64,000 bases of DNA from CAWKCE01 sp032127035 (GTDB lineage: Bacteria; Actinomycetota; Actinomycetes; JAHEKZ01), in assembly GCA_963848085.1 (NCBI GenBank), contig CAWKCE010000004.1:310001-374000 (forward strand), written 5' to 3'. The notes beneath the pieces were generated by a model. That model was not told where the DNA came from, ran no database searches, and worked only from the letters and a program-made list of their open reading frames with translations. Of this stretch, positions 1-8,832 are shown piece by piece (position 1 is the first letter of the stretch; every line of letters begins with the position of its first letter). Both the position numbers and the translations under genes were made by a program.

Positions 1-501
1 CGTGGAGCGCGACAGCAGAAGCTGGGTCTTCGGGTTGCCCGCGGCGTCCTCCAGCGTCACGAAGACCGCGACTTCGGAACCCGGAGCCACGAAGCCGGCG
101 ACTCGGTTCGGGTCACCCAGCTCCACGGCTATCGCGAGCTCGTCCTTCGGGATGGCCAGGCCCCCGCCCGCTTGTCCGGGAGCGCCGAACATCTGGGTGA
201 GGATCGCCTGACCCGGAAACACCGGGGCCAGGGCCACCAGGCTGGAGATGGCCGCCGGATCGCTGATGGCGCCGTCGGGGATGGTCTGGTCCTGCCACTC
301 CTGGGTCTCGAACGAGCCCGCCTCGGCAGCAGCCTCGGACGTGGTGCCCGCTGGGATGGTGGCAGTCGCGATGAGCACGGTCTTGAACTGCGCGCCCTCA
401 TCCTCGCTGGTTGTGTAGTTGTTGATGAAGATGAACACCATCGCGGTGCCCAACGCAGCCACGACCAGCGCGGCGATGAGCAGAACAGTTCGACGTCCCA
501 T
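1..501 (-). CDS. cpaB: Flp pilus assembly protein CpaB, N-terminal part (cut by window edge)
   Basis: The ATG at 501 opens a frame that runs off the left edge after 167 codons. It starts with a short charged stretch and one hydrophobic helix (about residues 4-27), then a periplasmic region with the SAF-like pattern of CpaB/RcpC ('IPAGT' near residue 50 and 'AIPKDELAIAV' near 115-125). CpaB is known to act with the secretin channel of Tad/Flp pili; in Gram-positives its role is less clear. Supporting context is tadE and tadG 8-10 kb to the right, although unrelated genes lie between. The upstream 225 bases are non-coding and presumably hold its promoter. The SAF identification is by eye from N-terminal sequence only. 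Confidence 0.8.
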   Translation of the reverse strand, partial: MGRRTVLLIAALVVAALGTAMVFIFINNYTTSEDEGAQFKTVLIATATIPAGTTSEAAAEAGSFETQEWQDQTIPDGAISDPAAISSLVALAPVFPGQAILTQMFGAPGQAGGGLAIPKDELAIAVELGDPNRVAGFVAPGSEVAVFVTLEDAAGNPKTQLLLSRST

Positions 502-726
502 GAGTCCTCTATCGGAGCAGACGGTGGCCAGTTGAGCGGGTACCTGCCGAGAGGCCGGCTCCGGGGCGTGCCAGGCTGCGTTGACGGTGAGTTGTCACGC
601 TGCGCCTCCCCCGAGTCGCCCCTCCGAGAACGGGATTTCCCCGTCGACTGCGCATCGTGCCACGCCCCCCTGTTCGTTACGCTCCGGGGTGTCCGAATCG
701 CAAATCACCCATTTGGAGCAGACCGC
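502..726. other. Intergenic region upstream of cpaB
   Basis: No convincing ORF is visible. It separates the end of the ABC permease from the cpaB start, both on the minus strand. It contains a relatively AT-rich patch around 690-715, a plausible place for the cpaB promoter, but I cannot assign hexamers with confidence. Confidence 0.4.
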
Positions 727-2248
727 CTAGCCTCCGGAGACGGTGGTCACGACTCGGGCGCGAACCTGCGGCTCGGACCACAAGCGGGACGTCTCGATGA
801 GGGACAGCCCGGCCCAGCAGACGAACGGAACCGCCAGCACGAGCGGCAGCCACCAGACCTTGAGAAAGGCGACACCGCTGAACAGCAGCCCGACCGTGGT
901 GGTCAGGACGGCGAGTCGAAGCGAGTGCAGTGCCATCACCCCAGGCGGTGCTGGGGTGTCCCGGGGGCCCCGCAGGTCAGCACGGTAGGGGTGCCGCACC
1001 GACGCTCGCATGCTGCTGGCGACCACCAGGGCGCACGCTGTCGCCGCGGCAGCAGCCGTCGCCGTGACGTCTGCTGCGGAATGTGGGCGCCGGGGCTCGC
1101 AGGGCTCCTCCCGCCACGGCTGCCGCCACGGCAAGCAGACAGACCTCGGTGACCGCCCACGCCTTCGCCGCGAACGCGGGACCCGCCCAGCCGGGGAGTG
1201 TCGCCAGCCAGGTCGAGCCGCTGGAGTCCAGGCAGAACGCATTCACCCCAAAGAGCAGGCCAGCGCCGGCCGCGACCAGCCCCGGCAGCAGGACCAGCGA
1301 CTGCCAGCTCATGCCGGCCAGCGCGGCAACCGCGCCGGGCAGGATGAGGAGTACCAGGATTCCGCGCCGAAGCGGGACCGAGCGCCAGATGCTGGCCCGG
1401 TCGACGGCGATGAGCTCACCGAGCAGCCGGGCGGTGGCGCGACGTCGGCGAACCGGCCGTGAGCCGTCCCGAACCGCATGGTCGCCCGGGCGCCGCAGTG
1501 CCCATGCGGCACCCCGCACTCCGGCCCAGGTCAGGACTGCCGTGGCGACGACCATCACCACCAGGCCGGTCGCCCAGCTTCGGTAGAGCCCGTTGTATCC
1601 CTGCAGCGAGTTGACCAGCGCGTACTTGGTCGGCGAGGAGTCCAGGAGGGTGAAGGTGTACCCGAACCGCACCAGGAACGCGACGGTCACGCCGAGGGCG
1701 ACCGCTACCGCCCAGGTCAGCCAGCGCCCGGTTCGGGACTGTCGGACTCCGACGACGAGCCACGCCAGGGCGTGCCCCGCGACGGTGGCGAGCGCGATGA
1801 ACGCCGCCACGCTGAGTGACCCCCGCACCGTCCCCCATCCGACCGGGCCAGACGCGAACGAGGTGATCAGGACAAGGGCGACCACGTTGAGCATCCAGGC
1901 CAGGTTCACCGGGGCGAGCAGGAGAGTTCCCGCGAACACTGTCCGGGGGCGGATCGGGTAGGCGACGAGCTGCTCGGGCGGGTAGAGCTCGTAGCCGCCA
2001 CCGGCCGCCATCGGTGCCATGACGGCGAGCAGGACGAACGCCAAGTAGACGGTGGGCGTGCCCAGAGCGATGTTGAACGACTCCTCGTCCGGCACCAGGT
2101 CGACCAAGAACACGCCCACCAGGCACAGCAGCGCCGGCAGCAGTGCCATGACGAGCAAAAGGGCGCGCAGCAGTCCGGACCGGACCATGGTCAGCCGGAG
2201 CCGGAGGAGGGGAGCCAGCTGTGATCGAGCCGGCGCCGTGGTGCTCAC
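727..2248 (-). CDS. ABC-2 type transporter permease (apparent frameshift near 1090)
   Basis: Start: GTG at 2248, overlapping the stop of the upstream ATPase gene in a GTGA junction. The protein is hydrophobic, with repeated membrane helices and a cytoplasmic basic segment ('RRPGDHAVRDGSRPVRRRR'), as expected of an exporter permease partnered with the adjacent ATPase. The frame that starts at 2248 loses its membrane character around 1090. The frame ending at 727 then supplies the missing last helices ('LLFSGVAFLKVWWLPLVLAV'), so about 507 codons were once continuous. The break lies in a GC-rich run near 1080-1100. A sequencing indel and a real mutation look the same here. The substrate cannot be told. 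Confidence 0.75.
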
Positions 2249-2952
2249 GACAGCAGGGTCCGGTAGCGCTCGGCCCCGGCATCCCCAGCCAGCTCTGCGG
2301 CTGGCGCAGCGGCCACCACCTGACCTCGCCGCAGCACCACGGCCTCCTGGCAGGCCTGGACGGCCAGGTTGAGCAGGTGGGTGCTGACCAGGACTGCTGC
2401 CCCCCGGAGCTGCGCCTCCCGGACGACCTGCAGCGTTGCGTCGACTCCCAGCGGGTCGACGCCGTCGAACGGCTCGTCCAGCAGCAGAACCTCGGGCTCG
2501 TGGAAGGCGGCCAGCAGCACCGACATGCGGCGACCCATCCCGTGCGAGAAGCCGGCGGTCACCCGGTCGGCCTCTCCCAGCAGGTCGAACCGGTCGAGCA
2601 GGTCCTGGGCGCGCTCCTGCCAGCCCGGACCCATCGCTCGCAGGCGGGCAGCCAGGTGGAGGTGCTCCCACGGGGTGGCACGGGGGATCAGTCCGCCGAC
2701 GTCGGGGCAGTACCCGGTCTTGGCCCGGGCGCGCTCCGGGTGGCGGGAGACATCGACACCGCCCACCGCAACGAAGCCCGAGCTCGGCGGCAGGACGCCG
2801 GCGAGCACCTTCAGCGTGGTGGACTTCCCAGCCCCGTTCCGTCCGACCAGGGCGACGGTCGCGCCGGCCGGCACGGACAGGTCGAAGCCGGCCACCGCCA
2901 TCACGGGGCCGAACGACACAGTCAGCCCGCGGGCTTCGACAACAGCACTCAT
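2245..2952 (-). CDS. ABC transporter ATP-binding protein
   Basis: A 235-aa single nucleotide-binding domain, the usual size for an ABC exporter ATPase. Walker A GRNGAGKS lies at residues 37-44, Walker B VLLLDEP at 155-161 and the switch histidine at H192. The signature motif is degenerate (FSHGM at 135-139 in place of LSGGQ), a variation known in the CcmA/drug-exporter group. Its stop overlaps the permease start, so the two are translationally coupled. The 76-bp gap to the upstream acyl-CoA synthetase contains a small GC-rich inverted repeat around 2988-3003 with no T-run, so it is a weak terminator candidate at best. The substrate is unknown. Confidence 0.9.
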   Translation of the reverse strand: MSAVVEARGLTVSFGPVMAVAGFDLSVPAGATVALVGRNGAGKSTTLKVLAGVLPPSSGFVAVGGVDVSRHPERARAKTGYCPDVGGLIPRATPWEHLHLAARLRAMGPGWQERAQDLLDRFDLLGEADRVTAGFSHGMGRRMSVLLAAFHEPEVLLLDEPFDGVDPLGVDATLQVVREAQLRGAAVLVSTHLLNLAVQACQEAVVLRRGQVVAAAPAAELAGDAGAERYRTLLS

Positions 2953-3028
2953 CGCTAGGGTCCTCGGCTTCGGAGGGCTGCGGGTTGACCCGCCCGGCGG
3001 GTGGCCCCGGCTAGATGTCAGGTGGCGA

Positions 3029-4819
3029 TCAGGAGTACAGCGACTCGACCGCGTCCGCGTACCGGGCTTCCACCACGTGGCGCCGGACCTTCATGGTGGG
3101 GGTCAGCTCACCCCCCTCCTCGGTGAAGTCGTCGGCGAGCAGGCGGAAGCGCTTGACGGCCTCGGCGTGCGACACCGACCGGTTGGCGTCGTCGACCGCC
3201 CCCTGGACGAGCGCCAGCAGGTCCGGGTCCGCGAGCAGCTCACCGGTGGTGGCGGCCGGTCGGCCGCTGTCCTGGCACCACTGGGCCACAGCTGCTTCGT
3301 CCAGCGTGATCAGCGCCGCGACGAACGGACGCCCGTCACCGACGACGAGGGCCTGGCTGACTACCGGATGTGCCCGCAAGCGGTCCTCCAGCGCGCCGGG
3401 CGCGACGTTCTTCCCGCCCGCGGTGACCAGGATCTCCTTCTTCCGGCCGGTGATCGTGAGGTACCCGTCGGCGTCCAGGGCACCGAGGTCCCCGGTGTGC
3501 AGCCACCCGTCGGAGTCGATGGCCTCTGCCGTCGCCTCGGGCTGCTTCCAGTAGCCGCGCATGATGTGCGGGCCGCGGAGCAGCACCTCGTCGTCGGCGG
3601 CGATGCCGATCTCGGTCCCGGGGATGGCGCGTCCGACGGTCCCGATCCGCTGCCCGGTTGGTGTGTTCACCGTGCTGGCCGCAGAGGTCTCGGTCAGGCC
3701 GTATCCCTCGAGCACGGTGATTCCCGCGCCCCGGAAGAAGTGCCCGAGGCGCGCTCCCAGCGCCGCCCCGCCGGAGATCGCCCACTCCACGTCTCCACCC
3801 ATCGCCTGGCGCAGCTTGCGGTAGACGAGTCGGTCCAGAACAGCGTGCCGGCCGCGCAGCACTGGAGACACCCGGCCCGCATCGCGAGCCCGGCTGTAGG
3901 CGATCGCGGTGTCGGCGGCTGCGGAGAAGATCCGTGACCGGCCCTCGACGGCAGCCTTGTTGGCAGCCCCGTTGTAGATCTTCTCGAACACGCGCGGCAC
4001 GGCCAGGACGAAGGTGGGCCGAAAGTCCTGCAGGTCGTGCGCGAGCCGGGTGACGTCCGGACTGTGGCCCAGGGTGATGCCGGCGTCGATGCAGGCGACC
4101 TGGATGGCGCGTGCGAACACGTGGGCCAGGGGGAGGAACAGGAGCGTGGACGCCTCGGGCAGCTCGAACAGTGCGTCCAGCGCGTCGATTGCGCTGCGGG
4201 CGTCGAACAACAGGTTGCCGTGTGTGAGCTCGACCCCTTTCGGCCGACCGGTCGTGCCCGACGTGTAGATGAGCGTTGCCAGACTGTCGGGCGACAGTGC
4301 TGCCCGACGCTGGTCCAGCTCGTCCGGCGCCGAACCAGCGCCGGCCTCGGCGAGCGTCGCCAGGGCATCTCGGTCGATGACCCAAATGTCTCGCAGCGAC
4401 GGGGCGGCGCTACGGACCGACGCCACGAGGGAAGCGTGCTCGCCGTGCTCGACGACGATTCCCACCGCTCCGGAGTCCGCCAGGATCCACTCGACCTGCT
4501 CGGCGGACGACGTCTCGTAGACCGGGACACAGACCGCCCCAGCCGTCCACACAGCGAAGTCCACCAACGTCCACTCGTAGCGTGTCCGCGACATCACGGC
4601 GACCCGGTCACCGGGCAGGACGCCGGCGGCGACGAACCCCTGGGCGACCGCTTCCACCTCCCGGCGCCACGCCGCCGCCGTGACCTCCTGCCACCTGCCC
4701 TCAACGTGTCGTCGAAACAGCACCACATCGGCGTCGGGCCCGGTTCGGCGGTCGACGAGCGACGCCAGGTGGTCACCATGTGCCAGGTGGATCGTTGCAG
4801 CCGAAGAAGCCCGGTCCAT
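3029..4819 (-). CDS. Long-chain-fatty-acid--CoA ligase (AMP-forming)
   Basis: A 596-aa adenylate-forming enzyme of the FadD/long-chain acyl-CoA synthetase family, which activates fatty acids with ATP and CoA. The P-loop motif (YTSGTTGRPKG) is at about residues 185-195. The adenine-binding GYGLTET and the HTGDLG hinge region follow near 375 and 443. A C-terminal lid carries the catalytic lysine region ('ILVTAGGKNVAPG'). Length and motif order are normal. It is transcribed away from the SRPBCC gene at 4911 across a 91-bp divergent gap. From memory, Streptomyces has similar neighbours: acyl-CoA synthetase, SRPBCC proteins, ArsA-like ATPase and glucokinase. Substrate chain length is not determined. 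Confidence 0.92.
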   Translation of the reverse strand: MDRASSAATIHLAHGDHLASLVDRRTGPDADVVLFRRHVEGRWQEVTAAAWRREVEAVAQGFVAAGVLPGDRVAVMSRTRYEWTLVDFAVWTAGAVCVPVYETSSAEQVEWILADSGAVGIVVEHGEHASLVASVRSAAPSLRDIWVIDRDALATLAEAGAGSAPDELDQRRAALSPDSLATLIYTSGTTGRPKGVELTHGNLLFDARSAIDALDALFELPEASTLLFLPLAHVFARAIQVACIDAGITLGHSPDVTRLAHDLQDFRPTFVLAVPRVFEKIYNGAANKAAVEGRSRIFSAAADTAIAYSRARDAGRVSPVLRGRHAVLDRLVYRKLRQAMGGDVEWAISGGAALGARLGHFFRGAGITVLEGYGLTETSAASTVNTPTGQRIGTVGRAIPGTEIGIAADDEVLLRGPHIMRGYWKQPEATAEAIDSDGWLHTGDLGALDADGYLTITGRKKEILVTAGGKNVAPGALEDRLRAHPVVSQALVVGDGRPFVAALITLDEAAVAQWCQDSGRPAATTGELLADPDLLALVQGAVDDANRSVSHAEAVKRFRLLADDFTEEGGELTPTMKVRRHVVEARYADAVESLYS

Positions 4820-4910
4820 CTGTGGTCCTCCCGTCGTGCGTGTGGCCGTTGTCCCGCGTGGTGGCGCGGCCCTTCGACGCTACCGGGCCGGCGACTGGGA
4901 TGCTGCCGGC

Positions 4911-5291
4911 ATGTCGCACCTCGACCTCGCGGTGGACGTCTTTGTGGCTGCCAGCCCGGGCCGGGTTGCCGCGGTGGTCCACGACGCGTCCAGATGGTCC
5001 CGCTGGTGGCCGGACCTCGAGCTCACGGTGCTGGAGGACCGAGCCCGAGACGGGTTGCGCTGGTCGGTCGCGGGGCCGCTGCGGGGGTCGGCCGAGCTGT
5101 GGCTCGAGCCGGTCCTCGACGGAGTCGTCGTCCACTGGTACCTCAGAGGAGATGTCGAGACGGGCTCACCTGCCGGTGAGGGAGAGCGTCGGCGGGCATC
5201 CTGGCTCCACGCGGCGCTGGCGCTGAAGGACGAGCTGGAGGCTGGCCGGGCCGCTGGCGTCAAGCCCCGGCCGGATGATGCCGACGAGTGA
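4911..5291 (+). CDS. SRPBCC (polyketide cyclase/START-like) family protein
   Basis: A 126-aa protein from the ATG at 4911. The N-terminus 'DLAVDVFVAASPGRVAAVV' followed by 'RWSRWWPDLELTVLED' is the typical opening of the SRPBCC helix-grip fold, in which a lipid or other hydrophobic ligand sits in a central cavity. No catalytic residue can be named. It is followed 3 bases later by the zinc-ribbon gene, so the two are likely co-transcribed. It resembles the Streptomyces SRPBCC protein beside the acyl-CoA synthetase gene. The function is unknown. Confidence 0.75.
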   Translation: MSHLDLAVDVFVAASPGRVAAVVHDASRWSRWWPDLELTVLEDRARDGLRWSVAGPLRGSAELWLEPVLDGVVVHWYLRGDVETGSPAGEGERRRASWLHAALALKDELEAGRAAGVKPRPDDADE

Positions 5292-5294
5292 CGA

Positions 5295-5846
5295 GTGACC
5301 GTGCCTCACGACTGTCCCAGCTGCGGGGCGAGCGTGCCCGCCGATGCGGCGTGGTGCTCGCTGTGCTTCGCGCGGTTCGACGCCTTCGACCCCCTGACGG
5401 CGCCGATCGACCAGGTTTCGCACCTCGACCAGCTCGGCGGCGGCTCAGTGGCGACAGAGGCTCCGGCCACCCCGAACCCGCTGTTCGACCCTCTTCCGCT
5501 GGTTGACCCGCTCGTCGACCCGCTGGTTGACCCGCTCGTCGACCCCTTCGGGGACGCGGGGGCCGAGCAGTACCCGGACTTGCTCGCCGCGGCCGACCAG
5601 CCGACGGGCTCGGACCTGGCGGAGCCGGAAGCCACGGTCGACACGTCCAGCCAGCCGGATCCGGCGCGAGACCTGGACGCCATCTTCGCCCGGCTGGCCG
5701 CGGAGTACCCGAAGCGCGACCCGCTGTCCCCGTGGGCAGACCGGCTTGGTGACCGGTCCAACCGGGTCGTGTTCATGGTGGTCGGCTCCCTGGGAGCTGC
5801 AGTGGTCCTGTTCGGGCTGCTGTCGATCCTGTCGCTGCTGGGCTGA
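5295..5846 (+). CDS. Zinc-ribbon membrane-anchored hypothetical protein with LVDP repeats
   Basis: A 183-aa protein starting at GTG 5295 (or GTG 5301). Residues 7-24 form a four-cysteine zinc ribbon (CPSCG...CSLC). A tandem (LVDP)4 tract follows, encoded by two near-identical 24-bp units around 5494-5545. An acidic, proline-rich linker comes next, and a single C-terminal membrane helix (about residues 158-180) ends in LLG. The arrangement resembles small tail-anchored proteins with a cytosolic zinc ribbon. I do not recognise a family with a known role. It lies 3 bases after the SRPBCC gene and upstream of a second SRPBCC gene. Confidence 0.75.
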   Translation: MTVPHDCPSCGASVPADAAWCSLCFARFDAFDPLTAPIDQVSHLDQLGGGSVATEAPATPNPLFDPLPLVDPLVDPLVDPLVDPFGDAGAEQYPDLLAAADQPTGSDLAEPEATVDTSSQPDPARDLDAIFARLAAEYPKRDPLSPWADRLGDRSNRVVFMVVGSLGAAVVLFGLLSILSLLG

Positions 5847-5941
5847 GCCAGGTCCACGAGCGCCGCTCGCCCTTGTAGTCTCGCGGCGTCGGACGGTTGC
5901 CCAGCCTGCGCAGCCGCCCCGTGGTCATCGAGAGGGGCCCC

Positions 5942-6382
5942 ATGGCTGAGCGCACGTCGTCGAAGATTGCGATCGCCGCCGATCCGGCCGCGATCATGGC
6001 GGTCATCGCGGACCTGGAGGCCTACCCGGAGTGGGCTGGCTCGGTGAAGGAGGTCGAGGTCCTCAGCGTCTACGACGACGCGGACGAGCGGCCGGCCGAG
6101 GCCCGGTTCGTCGTCGACGCCGGGCCGGTCAAGGACACGTACACGCTGGAGTACACGTGGGACGCCGACCGTGAGGTGCGGTGGACGTTGACCGAGGCGG
6201 GCATGCTGACCGCCATGGACGGCGCCTACCGGCTGGCGCCCGGGGCCGACAGCATCACCGAGGTGGAGTACGAGCTGGTCCTGGAGCTCCGGATCCCGAT
6301 GATCGGCCTGCTGCGTCGGAAGGCGGAGAAGGCGATCATCGACATCGCGCTGAAGGAGCTCAAGAAGCGCGTCGAAGGCTGA
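5942..6382 (+). CDS. SRPBCC family protein (cyclase/dehydrase type)
   Basis: A 146-aa protein with its start at ATG 5942, chosen because a purine-rich GAGAGGGG lies just upstream and the SRPBCC fold begins at once ('SSKIAIAADPAAIMAVIADL'). 'YPEWAGSVKEVEVL' is the hallmark segment of the polyketide cyclase/dehydrase group common in actinobacteria. The C-terminal amphipathic helix 'AIIDIALKELKKRVEG' closes the fold. A -10-like TAGTCT sits at 5876-5881. The next gene begins 39 bases downstream with its own -10-like element. Ligand and role are unknown. In Streptomyces a similar protein lies next to an ArsA-like ATPase, as here. Confidence 0.85.
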   Translation: MAERTSSKIAIAADPAAIMAVIADLEAYPEWAGSVKEVEVLSVYDDADERPAEARFVVDAGPVKDTYTLEYTWDADREVRWTLTEAGMLTAMDGAYRLAPGADSITEVEYELVLELRIPMIGLLRRKAEKAIIDIALKELKKRVEG

Positions 6383-6421
6383 CCGCCGGAGCTCTCCCGC
6401 GGCCCCGGTAACCTCGCCGTT

Positions 6422-7607
6422 GTGCGCGTCCAGCTGTTCACCGGCAAGGGCGGGGTCGGCAAGACGACGGCCGCCGCCGGCACTGCCGTGCTCGCCGCCC
6501 ACCGCGGGCTGAAGACGCTCGTCCTGTCGACAGATCCCGCCCACTCGCTGGCGGATGCCCTCGGCGTGGCAGCCGGACCAGACCCGGTCGAGATCGACGG
6601 CGGGCTGCACGTGCAGCAGGTCGATGCGCAGGGCCGCCTCGAGCGCTCCTGGGGCGAGGTCAGGGAGTACCTGCTGTCGGTTCTGGACTCCGCGGGGGTC
6701 GACCGCCTGCGTGCGGAGGAGCTGACCGTCCTACCCGGGGCGGAGGAGGTGCTGGCGCTGCTCGAAGTACGGGACCAGGTTCGTTCCGGCCGATGGGACC
6801 TGGTGGTGGTGGACTGCGCGCCGACCGCCGAGACGCTGCGCCTGCTCGCTCTGCCCGAAGCGCTCGGCTGGTACATGGACAAGGTCTTCCCGGTCGAGCG
6901 CCGGGTCGTGCGGTCGCTGCGGCCCGTCCTGGGCCGGGCGGTCGGGGTCCCGCTCCCTCATGACCGGGTGTTTGGAGCCGTGGAGCGGTTCCATGCCGAG
7001 CTGGCCGAGGTGCAAGAGGTGCTCCAGTCGCCGGACACCGCGGTGCGGCTGGTGCTGACCCCGGAGGCTGTGGTGGTGGCCGAGGCCCGCCGGACGCTCA
7101 CCTCGCTTGCCCTGTACGGCTACCGGGTGGACGCCGTCGTCGCCAACCGGGTGTTCCCCGCCGGTGGTGACGACCCCTGGCGTGCCGGCTGGGTCGAGGC
7201 GCAGCGCCAGCAGCTGGCCGAGGTGGACGCCTCCTTCTCGCCGCTTCCGGTGTTCCGGGCCGCGTACCGTCCCGGTGGAGCCGGTCGGGGTGTCCCAGCT
7301 GTTGTCGTTCGCGCTCGACATCTACGGTGACGTCGACCCGTTCTCGGCCGCCCCCGTTGCCGAGCTGCTGCACGTGGAACGCCAGGGCGACGGGTTCCTG
7401 CTCGCCCTTCGGCTCCCGCTGGCGGAGCGCCAGGAGACGGATCTCACCCGCGTGGGGGAGGATCTCGTCGTGACCGTGGGCAGCCGACGACGTGTGCTGG
7501 CGCTGCCGAGCGCTCTCAGCCGCTGCGAGGTGCAGTCCGCCACGCTGCGGGACGGGCGGCTGCTGGTGCGCTTCGTCGCCGGCGACGATGCTGAGGTCCG
7601 GCTGTGA
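6422..7607 (+). CDS. ArsA-like ATPase with C-terminal ArsA-HSP20 domain (apparent frameshift near 7275)
   Basis: The GTG at 6422 opens with the deviant Walker A GKGGVGKTT (residues 8-16), then STDPAHSLADALG and VVVDCAPTAETLRLL. These are diagnostic of the ArsA/Get3 anion-transport or tail-anchored-protein ATPase family. Around 7275 the frame is lost within TCCCGGTGGAG. One base fewer would join it to the downstream frame ending at 7607, which continues smoothly as an HSP20-like C-terminal domain ('VSQLLSFALDIYGDVDPF' onwards). A -10-like TAACCT at 6409-6414, 7 bases before the GTG, with no Shine-Dalgarno, suggests a leaderless mRNA. No arsenic genes are nearby, so a role in arsenite efflux is unlikely. 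Confidence 0.8.
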
Positions 7608-7918
7608 CGAGTGACGCCGGGCAGCCACTCGGCGGTGCTGCCGACGAGGCCGTCAAGCTGATGGCGGCCCTGCAGGACTGGGCCCGCCGCACCGGGGCCG
7701 CGACGGAGGTCCCACTGGCCACCGGCTCGGCCGAGTGCCGTCTGTGCCCGATCTGCCAGGCGATCGCGTTGGTGAAGGACACCTCACCGGAGGTCGTCGA
7801 GCACCTGTCCCGTGCCGCCGACTCGCTGCTGGCGGCCTTCCGGGCGGCAGTGGTCGCTCACGAAGCATCGTGGGCGCACGGCCCGACCCCTGACGTCCAG
7901 CACATCGACATCGGCTGA
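7604..7918 (+). CDS. Small cysteine-motif hypothetical protein (possibly DUF5304 type)
   Basis: A 104-aa soluble protein that starts at GTG 7604 and overlaps the ArsA-like stop by 4 bases. Its stop overlaps the glucokinase ATG by one base. The only landmark is CRLCPICQ near residues 45-52, a three-cysteine cluster that may bind metal, followed by an amphipathic helical half. From memory, Streptomyces has a comparable small protein between an ArsA-like ATPase and glucokinase, annotated DUF5304. I cannot confirm that family here. Tight coupling on both sides suggests that it works with one of those two proteins. Confidence 0.7.
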   Translation: MTSDAGQPLGGAADEAVKLMAALQDWARRTGAATEVPLATGSAECRLCPICQAIALVKDTSPEVVEHLSRAADSLLAAFRAAVVAHEASWAHGPTPDVQHIDIG

Positions 7919-8832
7919 TGGCGCTCACGATCGGCGTCGATGTCGGCGGCACGAAGGTGGCCGCCGGCGTCGTGGACTCCGGCGGCCACCTGGTCGAGGA
8001 GCTCCGAACCTCGACGCCGTCAGACTCCTACCCGGACCTGGTGGCGGCGATTGCGGGGCTGACGGGCGAGCTGGCGACCCGGAACGACGTGACCGGGATC
8101 GGGCTGGCCATCGCGGGGAACGTCCGGGTGGACGGGTCCGGGGTGCTGTTCTCGCCGAACATCCCGGGCCTGGCAGACGAGCCGCTGCGAGACGACCTGG
8201 AGGCTCGCACCGGGCTGCCGGTCGTCGTCGCCAACGACGCGGACGCCGCGGCCTGGGCGGAGTTCACCTATGGCGGCCACCTTGCGGTCGGCGAGGGCGG
8301 AGACGACCTGCTCATGGTTGCACTCGGGACCGGACTGGGATCCGGTCTGGTCCTCGACGGCCACCTGTACCGGGGCGCCCATGGGTTCGCCGGCGAGGCG
8401 GGCCACCTGCAGGTGGCCCGGGACGGACGGCCCTGTCCGTGCGGCTCCCGGGGGTGCTGGGAGCAGTACGCCAGCGGGACGGCGCTTCTGACGGCGTACT
8501 GCGAGGCAGGTGGAGACCCCTCGCGCAGCGGACCCCAGGTGACGGAGGCCGCGCTGGCCGGTGACAAGGTCGCCGTAGGGGCCTTCCAGGCTGTCGGTGA
8601 GTGGCTGGGCCACGGCCTGGCGGGGCTTGTCGCCGTGCTGGACCCCGGAGTGATCGTGGTCGGTGGTGGGCTGGCCGACGCGGGTGACCTGCTACTCGGC
8701 CCGGCGAACGCCACGTTCCGGGCCACCGTCACCGGTGGGAACCGGCGACCGCTGCCCGCGCTGTCAGTCGCCCGCCTGGGCAACACCGCCGGGATGGTGG
8801 GAGCCGCCGCTCTGGCGACGCCTCAGCGGTAG
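7918..8832 (+). CDS. glk: ROK-family glucokinase
   Basis: A 304-aa sugar kinase of the ROK family that phosphorylates glucose with ATP at the entry to glycolysis. The N-terminal phosphate loop is GVDVGGTKVAAG (6-17), the catalytic aspartate lies in NDAD (D107), GEAGH spans 160-164 and the ROK zinc site CPCGSRGC spans 173-180. Length and motifs match the Streptomyces GlkA type, which also serves in carbon catabolite repression. The ATG at 7918 overlaps the previous stop (TGATG). The gene ends tail to tail with the tadG remnant, with the last 10 bases shared. Confidence 0.93.
   Translation: MALTIGVDVGGTKVAAGVVDSGGHLVEELRTSTPSDSYPDLVAAIAGLTGELATRNDVTGIGLAIAGNVRVDGSGVLFSPNIPGLADEPLRDDLEARTGLPVVVANDADAAAWAEFTYGGHLAVGEGGDDLLMVALGTGLGSGLVLDGHLYRGAHGFAGEAGHLQVARDGRPCPCGSRGCWEQYASGTALLTAYCEAGGDPSRSGPQVTEAALAGDKVAVGAFQAVGEWLGHGLAGLVAVLDPGVIVVGGGLADAGDLLLGPANATFRATVTGGNRRPLPALSVARLGNTAGMVGAAALATPQR

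Noticed and set aside
2988..3003. Terminator between fadD and the ABC ATPase
   Set aside because: The inverted repeat is only about 6-7 bp with a tiny loop and no T-run; kept as a remark only.
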